Part shown: positions 54,430 through 64,000 of the stretch, piece by piece
How the letters are laid out: each line of letters opens with the position of its first letter
Numbering within the stretch: the first letter of the stretch is position 1
Origin: Thereva unica
Lineage: Eukaryota; Arthropoda; Insecta; Diptera; Therevidae
Assembly: GCA_949987705.1 (NCBI GenBank)
Contig: OX465281.1
Location: forward strand, 193,861,112 to 193,925,111
Direction: 5' to 3'
Length of the DNA stretch: 64,000 nt
Program-made: the position numbers and the translations under genes
The notes under the pieces: model-generated
Databases searched by the model: none
Seen by the model: only the letters and a program-made list of their open reading frames with translations
Told to the model about the DNA's origin: nothing

Positions 54430-56090
54430 AATTAACTTACATCTCAGTTCTAAAGAACTGATTTGAGAGCTTTGTTTGTGGCTGTTCAATTAAGCTAGTA
54501 TTGGATGGCGTCGAATCACGGCAGGCGTTCCCCAAGGGTCGATTCTCTCACCTGATCTCTTTCTAATATTCATTAGGGATCTGCTCTCAATCCCCTCCAA
54601 CCCAATTCATAGTTGTGCCTACTTCTACGCCTTCCTAAATATAAGACAAGCACGGACCAGACATTGTCGAATAGAGTGTGAACTCTCATCCCTATGAAAA
54701 ATTGTACCATCCTTCTCTTTACCTCAGGGGGCAAAAAGAACCTAATAGCGGATTCATCTCTTAGCATCTTAAGGTACAAATCCACCAAGGCAAATAAACA
54801 TTTGCTCGCGGGCAAATTGACGTCATGAAGAAAGTGCTTATCGCAGCTATGCACATCTGAAACATCATCTTTTTACGTTATTTTCACGCCAAAAGCCTGC
54901 GAGAAAATGCCTTGGTGGATTCGAAAATTTAGACATAATCAGGCCCCCTATTTCCTATTACAATATTCTTAAATCCGAAAACGAAACAGCTTTCAAGTAA
55001 AAATTTGCCAATATTGTTAAATTTTCATGTAAAATGAATGCCAATATTGTAATAGAAAATACGGTTTCGGCATTTCATTAAAAAAATATGACGATATTGT
55101 AATAGAGAATAAGGTCCCAGATCTGCGATGGAGTAATCACATATTCCAAATCGCCAAACAAGCTTATCAATGCCTGAGATTTCTCAAGAGAAGCAAGCTC
55201 CTCCTTCAGCCAGCTGCCCTGACTACAATCTACAATTCCTACATTCCGCCTTGTATTGAATTGTATTGAACGTAACTCGTATATCTGGGTAAAAGTTCTA
55301 TTCCCACGGCCACACCCCATACATGACCTCAACCAAAAGTTCACGAGCCACCATCGATAACATCGATACTTCGGGAGCATCCGGCTACCCAGACGCTTAG
55401 TTAGCAAAATTGTACCATTAATAATATTAAGTAAGTCAGGTGTAAGCTTTTCTTTCATCTTTGGAAAAATTAAATTAAAGAACAGAGCTTCAGTTTCGGT
55501 TTAGTCTTTATCAAAATGCGTCTGGTTGTAATTACTATAATTTGTTTAATTGCCCTCTCAATTTATTTTAACTCGTCCTAAATCCTTAGCTTTTGTTGTA
55601 ATAAAAAACTTTAAATTTAATTGTTTTTGACGGTTGCGTGGCGCGAAAATATATTATCCTAAAAATTAGCTTGCCTTGGCTGGACAAGGGGCAAAACGAA
55701 GAAGGTGCACTGGCGATAGCACCCTTTTGCTCCTCTATATACTCTTCAAGCCACTGTAGAAATATAGCAGCCCTCGCTAATTTTTACCGCTTTTACCTAC
55801 ATGCAAATTCCCAAGACTAGCCAACTCGGCCCATCCCAGGCCCACTACAAACCTCCCCTTCGTAGATAAATAGAACACACAGTCGGTGTTGCTGGGACCA
55901 TATAACACCTCACAGATAAAACCCAAGGTTCATCGAAATCTACTGACGCACTATCCAGACTAACCTAAACTTATTAGTAGACATGGCATCCTGACTTGAA
56001 GGACATAACGTACTAACGGTGCAAAGGGTTGGACTTAGCCATGCCACATAAATAACGATAAATAAAATCAAAAATAAAAATTATTTTATT
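54430..56090 (+). pseudogene. Degenerate LINE inside the left arm
   Basis: Broken frames give a block 4 region (PRVDSLT in place of PQGSVLS) matching the copy at 4000-4400. Later come LRWSNHIFQIAKQAYQCLRF and LLQPAALTTIYNSYIPPCIE, the C-terminal domain of a LINE reverse transcriptase. The tail ends in AAATAAAATCAAAAATAAAAATT near 56090. The YADD region is missing. The mirror copy is at about 57099-58759 on the minus strand. Confidence 0.7.
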
Positions 56091-56456
56091 ATTTTATATA
56101 TGTATGTATATGAGGCGTGCAGTTGCAAAACTCGTTAACTGCACTTTTTGAAAAAAAAAAAAAAATGAGTTAACGATGCCAAATTACTCTTTAGGTTATG
56201 TGCCTCATATGTACATATATCACTAATAATACAATTATCCGTAAAAATTTCAAATTTCTACGAACTAAAATACCTGAGAAAAAAATCTAAAAATTTGTCA
56301 TTCAAAATTAGTTAAAAAAAATGAAATAATCCCTGAAAACCCATTTCAATTTTTTCAACATAATAAAAAACGCTTGATGCCAAATTTCCCTTTAACATTA
56401 TCTCGCCCATTCATTTCATGCCCTCATTGTAAAATTTCACCCATCGGCCACGAAAT

Positions 56457-56732
56457 ATATACTAAGTAGATATGGACAAACGCGAGTCAAATTAACTTCC
56501 AGTTACGGCACCACGAGCTGGGTGCGCTAGTATCGCAGGGTTTTATGCTCCGCTATATATGGTTAGTTTCCGAAATAAACTTTTTCTTGTTCGTGTGAAA
56601 GCCCTTCGCGCATTTGAAAAAAAATCAGAAGCTGCGGCTTTGATTTTAGTGGCTGCGGATCTAAAAATAGATTACGATATGCTTGCTCCTGTTGTTTTGT
56701 GCAGGAAGGGCAAGGAGGATGAAAAAATGATG
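56457..56732. other. Palindrome spacer
   Basis: These 276 bp lie between the arms. The spacer is not symmetric. It carries a TAAGTAGATATGGACAAAC start and a GGATCTAAAAATAGATT block in the same order as the outer repeat at 52535, so it is the end of the right-hand unit rather than foreign filler. Confidence 0.85.
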
Positions 56733-59700
56733 ATTTCGTGGCCAATGGGTGAAATTTTACAATGAGGGCATGAAATGAATGGGCGAGATAATGTTAAAGG
56801 GAAATTTGGCATCAAGCGTTTTTTATTATGTTGAAAAAATTGAAATGGGTTTTCAGGGATTATTTCATTTTTTTTAACTAATTTTGAATGACAAATTTTT
56901 AGATTTTTTTCTCAGGTATTTTAGTTCGTAGAAATTTGAAATTTTTACGGATAATTGTATTATTAGTGATATATGTACATATGAGGCACATAACCTAAAG
57001 AGTAATTTGGCATCGTTAACTCATTTTTTTTTTTTTTTCAAAAAGTGCAGTTAACGAGTTTTGCAACTGCACGCCTCATATACATACATATATAAAATAA
57101 TAAAATAATTTTTATTTTTGATTTTATTTATCGTTATTTATGTGGCATGGCTAAGTCCAACCCTTTGCACCGTTAGTACGTTATGTCCTTCAAGTCAGGA
57201 TGCCATGTCTACTAATAAGTTTAGGTTAGTCTGGATAGTGCGTCAGTAGATTTCGATGAACCTTGGGTTTTATCTGTGAGGTGTTATATGGTCCCAGCAA
57301 CACCGACTGTGTGTTCTATTTATCTACGAAGGGGAGGTTTGTAGTGGGCCTGGGATGGGCCGAGTTGGCTAGTCTTGGGAATTTGCATGTAGGTAAAAGC
57401 GGTAAAAATTAGCGAGGGCTGCTACATTTCTACAGTGGCTTGAAGAGTATATAGAGGAGCAAAAGGGTGCTATCGCCAGTGCACCTTCTTCGTTTTGCCC
57501 CTTGTCCAGCCAAGGCAAGCTAATTTTTAGGATAATATATTTTCGCGCCACGCAACCGTCAAAAACAATTAAATTTAAAGTTTTTTATTACAACAAAAGC
57601 TAAGGATTTAGGACGAGTTAAAATAAATTGAGAGGGCAATTAAACAAATTATAGTAATTACAACCAGACGCATTTTGATAAAGACTATACCGAAACTGAA
57701 GCTCTGTTCTTTAATTTAATTTTTCCAAAGATGAAAGAAAAGCTTACACCTGACTTACTTAATATTATTAATGGTACAATTTTGCTAACTAAGCGTCTGG
57801 GTAGCCGGATGCTCCCGAAGTATCGATGTTATCGATGGTGGCTCGTGAACTTTTGGTTGAGGTCATGTATGGGGTGTGGCCGTGGGAATAGAACTTTTAC
57901 CCAGATATACGAGTTACGTTCAATACAATTCAATACAAGGCGGAATGTAGGAATTGTAGATTGTAGTCAGGGCAGCTGGCTGAAGGAGGAGCTTGCTTCT
58001 CTTGAGAAATCTCAGGCATTGATAAGCTTGTTTGGCGATTTGGAATATGTGATTACTCCATCGCAGATCTGGGACCTTATTCTCTATTACAATATCGTCA
58101 TATTTTTTTAATGAAATGCCGAAACCGTATTTTCTATTACAATATTGGCATTCATTTTACATGAAAATTTAACAATATTGGCAAATTTTTACTTGAAAGC
58201 TGTTTCGTTTTCGGATTTAAGAATATTGTAATAGGAAATAGGGGGCCTGATTATGTCTAAATTTTCGAATCCACCAAGGCATTTTCTCGCAGGCTTTTGG
58301 CGTGAAAATAACGTAAAAAGATGATGTTTCAGATGTGCATAGCTGCGATAAGCACTTTCTTCATGACGTCAATTTGCCCGCGAGCAAATGTTTATTTGCC
58401 TTGGTGGATTTGTACCTTAAGATGCTAAGAGATGAATCCGCTATTAGGTTCTTTTTGCCCCCTGAGGTAAAGAGAAGGATGGTACAATTTTTCATAGGGA
58501 TGAGAGTTCACACTCTATTCGACAATGTCTGGTCCGTGCTTGTCTTATATTTAGGAAGGCGTAGAAGTAGGCACAACTATGAATTGGGTTGGAGGGGATT
58601 GAGAGCAGATCCCTAATGAATATTAGAAAGAGATCAGGTGAGAGAATCGACCCTTGGGGAACGCCTGCCGTGATTCGACGCCATCCAATACTAGCTTAAT
58701 TGAACAGCCACAAACAAAGCTCTCAAATCAGTTCTTTAGAACTGAGATGTAAGTTAATTTTACAGTTTTACATTAGGGGTCGAATTTTTCACTTTTTCCG
58801 TTGCCTGCATAACTCTACTCTCAATTTTCTCTCAAAATGTATGTAGTTTTGAAGCGGGGCGGTTTTTCAACTCAGTGATTTGCAAAGTAATTACTGTTAA
58901 GAAAATGACAAGCATTTAAAAAAATTTACCCTTGAACCAAAGAAAATATATTAAATATGAATGAAAATATTGTCGAATTATTTTTAGAACTTATTAATAA
59001 ACTAGCTGAAGTGGATTTGATGTTTAATAGTGGGTCTATACGAAAGTGGCTCTAGTCCGTCGCACTTTGATCTTTGAATGAAACGGCCGACGTGGGCACC
59101 TTTCCAGCGGCTTTCCTTTGTTTTACGGATAAAAGTGTATGGGAACTAAGCTCGCACGAACAAAGTTTGTGTCGTGTGGACGGGCTATAAGGCTCACATG
59201 CCCAACAACCCAGTATGATGAATATTGAATATCACGAAGACCTTTCAATTTTCGTTTAAATTATAGGTACATACTAGAGTTTTTTATTCTCGATTTTTCT
59301 TCGTCTGTTCTTCTAGTACTAGCACCAAGCACCTTCATTAAAGCTGGTCGTCCCAAGCAAGAGCCTGCGATCCCTCATCATGCTTATAGCTACACAGTAT
59401 TTGTACATCTACAAATTCCTTTTTTGATTTTGGCTCTCGTTACAACCTTAACATCAAGAATTCCTACTTGTTTGCAATCTTTTTGTCGCACAAAACAAGT
59501 GTGTTTTTGTGCTGAGGCACCGGCCAATAATTATGGGTTTTCACGGCAGGCTTCCAGTTGTATAATAAGTTTGGTATATACATGTACATAATATACCAAA
59601 ATTCTTAGAGTTTTTGGTAATTATTTACTATATCACCCCACTTCCAGGGGGTAGGAGTGGGGGTAATAAGGGAGGTTGACCTGAACACGTTTCTTTTGGA

Positions 59701-60900
59701 ATTAACCCTTGGTCATCCCTTACAAAGTTATTCACTGTTGAAATTTTGTAAAAATCACCTTTTTACAAGTATTATTTTATGACTTTAATAAGCAGTTATT
59801 GCAGTTATTACGACTTTGACGCTGGATTGTAAGACCAAAAAACTCTCCCACCCAACCTCTACCTCATTCTCGAATTGGGCATAATCTTTTATTGCTGCTT
59901 ATTTAAAGTAAACAATTACCCTATATAAAAACATTTAAAAAAATCTTTCAAAATCGGAACCTTTCTTCCTTCATTGACGACTACCTAATCTTGAGAATTA
60001 TGAAGTAGAGTTTTAAACGATAATTCTGATATTTTTTATTATTATTCTGTTATTGTAAGTACATAAATACATATATTTAAATTGACCCAAACTAAATGGC
60101 TTAAATTTTCTCTGTAAGCAATAATAAAATAAATACACAAAAGCTTGAATTTTTGCTAAAAAAAAAACCTATTTCATTTTTCTCAAATTAAAAAAAAACC
60201 GATGCAAAATTTCCTATTAAATCTCTCTTCCCATTCATTAATTCATTGATAAATTTCAGCCACCGACCAAGAAATCATCGTAGTTTCAGCCCACCCACCC
60301 CCTTCCAAAACAAAACAAAAGGAATACCCGCGCAGGAATCTATTTTTAGATCCGAAACTTTTGGCTTTTCTTCTAACATGCGTCAAGGGCTTTGAAATGC
60401 TTTTTTAAATTCAGGCGCAAACCCGCTTTTTTCAATTTTTACTAAAAAATAACAAAATTAAAAAATGTGTCTATTTTATGATTATTATGCACTTATAAAG
60501 AAATATTATTATTTATATTATTAAAGTAATGTTTAAAACCCATTCCCATTGATTTTAGAGGTTTAAAACAGAAATTTCTATCACTAAAACTTAAGTCGGT
60601 ACAACTATCGCCATCTAACAAACCAGCTGGAAAGATGTTTGTCCATATCTACTTACTCTATAATCAATGGCTTTACCAAAGCAGTCCCCCAACTAAATTC
60701 TAACCACTTCTAAAAGCTGCTTGTCCTCCGTATCGAATGAGAGCCGGGCTATTGAGTATGCTAACGTCGCATTTTATGGACATGAAGATAATTGCCCGTT
60801 TTATTTTTTTATATAAAATTTATGAAAACTCCAAGAAAGCTCCCTTGAGAGTGCTCCAAGTACACTCGCTTGTGCATCGCTCCCGATTTTTCCCACTGGG
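56733..60900. repeat. Right arm of the large palindrome
   Basis: The arm is 4,168 bp, the reverse complement of 52128-56456 apart from the 161-bp difference and scattered single-base changes. Its outer edge at 60900 lies within about 180 bp of the first ORF of the next LINE. Confidence 0.95.
57099..58759 (-). pseudogene. Degenerate LINE inside the right arm
   Basis: This is the mirror of the LINE at 54430-56090, with the same reverse transcriptase C-terminal remnant and A-rich tail. The open frames seen here are antisense to the LINE and are not genes. Confidence 0.7.
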
Positions 60901-61078
60901 AAGCGATTGATTACGGTGTATTGGTGCGCGCAAATCGAATGCGGCTGTATGCATTTTATTGAAGTGTTTCTTCTCCTTCAGATTTGTTGTTGTCCAAAGG
61001 AATTTCAGTAATCAATATTTTATAACATAATAATAACGGTGTAACCTGTTTGAACCTGGTTTATCCCAAAACCCAACG
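60901..61078 (+). other. Probable 5' UTR of the following LINE
   Basis: This stretch lies between the palindrome edge and the ORF1 ATG at 61079. It contains no motif I recognise. Confidence 0.4.
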
Positions 61079-61426
61079 ATGGCTGACAAAGCGAAAAAAA
61101 TTGTCCAGCCACAAGACTGCGGCAACAACTCCCCGAGAAATACACGAAACCAAGCTGCAGTGAATAAGGCACCGGTTACCAATGCCGGACTCCTGGAAGC
61201 CCTAAAAAATCTTTTCGAGAAGGTGAAACAATGCAAACAAGAGCAGCTAGATGCAGCAATGGAAAAACTGGACACGAGGATTAAGTCAATCGAATCGGAT
61301 GTTCGTTCGATTGACGAACGGCTCGTCCACCTTGAGTCGAAACCTATTCTCGACGTCACTCCTCTACAACACATCTCTGATTCATGCAAGGAGGTTCGTG
61401 AACGGCAAATCTCTTGTATTAGTTAA
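61079..61426 (+). pseudogene. LINE ORF1, N-terminal part only
   Basis: The frame has 115 codons from a clear ATG. A charged N-terminus is followed by a coiled-coil stretch (LLEALKNLFEKVKQCKQEQL, then MEKLDTRIKSIESDVRSIDERL), typical of the self-associating region of CR1/Jockey ORF1. The frame ends where endonuclease sequence begins in another phase, so the rest of ORF1 is deleted. Confidence 0.7.
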
Positions 61427-64000
61427 AAATCAATATTATGATTCAGAGTTTTTGGTAGTAGGCGATTTCAATCTTCCCTCGGTTGAATGGATGAATTCGA
61501 AATTCTCTGCGAAATACTTTAGTTTAAATGCATCACCGCAAACCATAAGATCAGCTAATGTTTTGTCTTACTCGATTAACTTTTTAAATCTGTATCAACA
61601 TAATTATATCAAAGATAATAATGTGTCACTTTTGGATTTGATGTTTTCAACGTTGAGAGAATTGGAAGTGTCGATGACCATAGATCCACTTGTAAACGTC
61701 GATGAATTTCATCCTCCATTGCTTTGCGATATTAAATTACCCTCTGTGGTACAAGGAACTAATTCATTAGACAAATTAAATTTTTTTGGTGCAGACTATT
61801 TTCAATGTGTCTCTTTCTTAAATTCCTACGACTGGGACTCTATCTTTACAAACGATGAAATGAACAAAGATGTTTCGATATTTGATGAAATTGTAAACAA
61901 TTGTATAACTCAATTTGTACCACTAAAGCGACACCGCACTGATCTTTTTCCTGATTGGGTATCAAGACATGCGAAATATTTAATCAGAGAAAAGAAAAAG
62001 GCACACAAGAGATACAAACAAACTCGTTCACCAGCAGATTATGAAGCTTTTTCTAACCTTAGAGCAGCAGCAAAGGCCACATGCGAAAAATCTTACATCG
62101 AACATAGCGCGAAGAAAGAGGACGAGATACGTTCGAACCCGCGTGGTTTTTTTCGTTTTGTAAATTCGATGCGTCAGGACAATGATATTCCGGTCTCAGT
62201 CTCTTTTGAAAACTATGTAAGCAGCGACCGCTCTGAAGCCTGTAATCTCGGCGGACTTTTTTGGTTCTGTATTTCTTCCTGAAGATGTCGAGGACTGTGA
62301 CTCGCGCGATATTGACTGTGTAATATTCGCTAACAAACTGCAAATTTCTATCACTGAAGTATTTGAGGGGCTTTTAAAATTGAATGTAAACAGAGGCCCT
62401 GGGCCTGATCTCATTCCAAATATCTTTCTTAAAAATGCTATTTACGGCATTACTAAACTCTTTACATTCTATTTAATAAGTCCCTCAATACTGGAATTTT
62501 TCCAATTGCCTGGAAAAATAGCAGAGTCACACCAATTCACAAATCTGGTGATAAGAGTAATGTCCAAAACTATAGACCAATATCAATTTTAGATTCTATA
62601 CCGAAATTTTTTGAAAAGTTAGTGACTGATAAGTTGTTTCAGTTACTTCGTCCTATCATAGTAGACCAACAACACGGTTTCTTGGATAGAAAATCTACTG
62701 CCACTAACCTGGCTATTATACATCATCACATTGTAAATGCTATCGAAAACCGTAGTCAACTCGACGTTATATACACTGATTTCGCGAAAGCATTTGACAG
62801 AGTCTCACATAATGTCCTTGATACTAAACTCCAAAAACTCGGCATTGCTGATCCTTTACTTTCATGGCTCAATGATTATCTTCGCGACAGAAAACAAATT
62901 GTATGTATTGAAGGTTCCAAATCGAGACAAATTCAAGTGACCTCAGGTGTCCCGCAAGGATCACATTTAGGTCCTTTGCTATTCATTCTTTTCATTAACG
63001 ACCTTCCTCTCGTGTTGAGACATTGTCAAATCTTACTATATGCCGATGATGCAAAACTTTTTTTCCCGGTGAACTCGGTCGATGATGCTCTATTGGTACA
63101 AGATGATCTGAACTCTTTCATCACGTGGTGTCACGAAAACCGTATGTCTGTAAATGCTTCGAAATGTAAAGTAGTCCGTTACACCACGAAGAAAGAACCA
63201 ATCACCTGTGATTATGTAATTGAAAACACCGTTCTAGATGCACAAAAAGAAATCACTGACTTAGGGGTTACTTTTACTTTCGATGGTAAATTTCATGAGC
63301 ATATAATCAAAACAACTAACAAGGCGTTGCGAGCTTTAGAAATTTAAATGTTTTTAAACAACCGGCAACCTACATAATACTGTTCAACTCGCTAGTCAGA
63401 CCAATTCTTGAATACGCGTCACCAGTGTGGTCTCCTTATACGGCAACAGACGTGAAATTGCTGGAATCTGTGCAGTCAAAATTTATGAGAAGACTAGCTT
63501 ATTTGAACGGACAACCTCTTAATTTTTATGATCACGATTATTCGCTCATTAAACAACAATTCGAAATTAGATCGCTCGAGAATAGAAGAATTATTGCTGA
63601 TTGTCATTTAAAGTCTTGACTCATTTAATTGACTGTCCATATATTACCGCGAATATTGGTTTTCACGTACCGGCGAGGGCCTTTCATCAAAACAGACTCT
63701 TTGCATTCCCAAATTGTCGCACATCGCTAGCAGAAAATAGCATGATCAACAGAATTTGTACTTACGGAAATTGTATATGTAATTATGTTGATTTTTTTGA
63801 TATCTCCTATCGAAAGTTTATTCAATTTTTACATTCGCGCTACTAAAAACTCTTTATCTTTTTCACTATTTCATATTATAACTATTGTATTTTTGTATGT
63901 GATATGTTAAGCCTATGAATGCTAAATCTGTATAATTGACATAATATGTATAAGGGAGCATTCCCGTTAAATAATAATAATAAATAAATAAATAAATAAT
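61400..64000 (+). mobile_element. CR1/Jockey-like LINE ORF2 and 3' tail (continues to the window end)
   Basis: ORF2 begins mid-endonuclease at LVLVKNQYYDSEFLVVGDFN, so the first part of the endonuclease is missing. The linker runs to about 62280 with FRFVNSMRQDNDIP. After a frameshift come GPGPDLIPN and, in another frame, YRPISIL. The reverse transcriptase proper (62622-63347) is well kept: DQQHGFLDRKSTATNL, IYTDFAKAFDRVSHNVL, GVPQGSHLGPLLFILFINDL, LLYADDAKLFF. A further frameshift near 63345 precedes the C-terminal part. The element ends in AATAATAATAAATAAATAA repeats up to 64000. Confidence 0.88.

Larger units (their letters stand above)
52128..56456. repeat. Left arm of a large palindrome
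   Basis: The arm is 4,329 bp and is mirrored by 56733-60900. Positions pair by a constant sum of 113189 over most of the length, for example 54573 with 58616 and 55078 with 58111. Pairing starts at CCCAGTGGGAAA and stops at CGAAAT. This arm has about 161 bp extra near 52359-52519, the tail of the 5S-like SINE. Single-base differences are present, for example at 55755 where one arm encodes Ile and the other Val. The arm contains a degenerate LINE. Confidence 0.95.

Noticed and set aside
55078..58111. Pairs of identical 126-codon and 93-codon frames around 54573-58616
   Set aside because: Their duplication comes from the palindrome, and they run antisense to LINE reverse transcriptase remnants. 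No domain supports them as genes.

Overview
This is eukaryotic DNA, almost certainly from an insect and most likely a fly. The evidence is the mixture of insect transposons: RTE-like, LOA-like and CR1/Jockey-like LINEs, a BEL/Pao fragment, a DD41D (rosa-like) mariner, hAT-type elements, several MITEs and a 5S rRNA-derived SINE. There is also a CAG/GTAAGT splice donor after a signal-peptide exon, and arthropod-type TATA plus TCAGT initiators. Species is not resolvable from the sequence. No bacterial features are present. The only host gene piece I can support is one exon at 47745-47946.

Layout. 1-15620: repeat-rich DNA holding a hAT-like element with a perfect 8-bp target duplication (1205-3382) and a series of broken LINEs on both strands. 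15621-30170: a complete-ended Polinton/Maverick, the virus-like giant DNA transposon, 14,538 bp long with 641-bp inverted repeats and a perfect 6-bp duplication (CCAGTT). 30171-47744: mostly unassigned DNA with an RTE-like LINE, a 146-bp minisatellite element, two MITEs, a mariner and a GAATATTCGG-type element. 47745-47946: signal-peptide exon. 48725-51060: a 5'-truncated RNase H-bearing LINE with its target duplication. 52128-60900: a palindrome with arms above 4.1 kb around a 276-bp spacer. 61079-64000: an internally deleted LINE running off the window.

The Polinton is the centre of interest. It keeps a motif-complete protein-primed DNA polymerase B, an A32-like packaging ATPase, a PLA2-domain protein, an adenain-type protease, a penton-type minor capsid protein and several small proteins. 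Its major capsid gene and its integrase have each lost their middle by deletion, so it should not make particles or integrate on its own. Four features stand out. (1) A 76-residue protein matches the PPP1R15/GADD34 core domain, which directs protein phosphatase 1 to eIF2alpha. (2) A textbook A AAA AAC slippery heptamer sits against the stop of the PLA2 gene, and the protease lies in the -1 frame with no upstream ATG. (3) About nine TATA/initiator pairs share one spacing, one of them overlapping a stop codon and a poly(A) signal. (4) A near-terminal hairpin differs between the two ends by compensatory base-pair changes. A 1.87-kb G-rich tandem array with a 760-bp higher-order period separates the ATPase from the integrase remnant.

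How the genes would work together: the polymerase would copy the element by protein priming, the ATPase would package DNA, the protease would mature the PLA2, penton and major capsid proteins, and the GADD34-like protein would keep translation going under stress kinases. With the major capsid protein and integrase broken, packaging and insertion would have to come from another copy.
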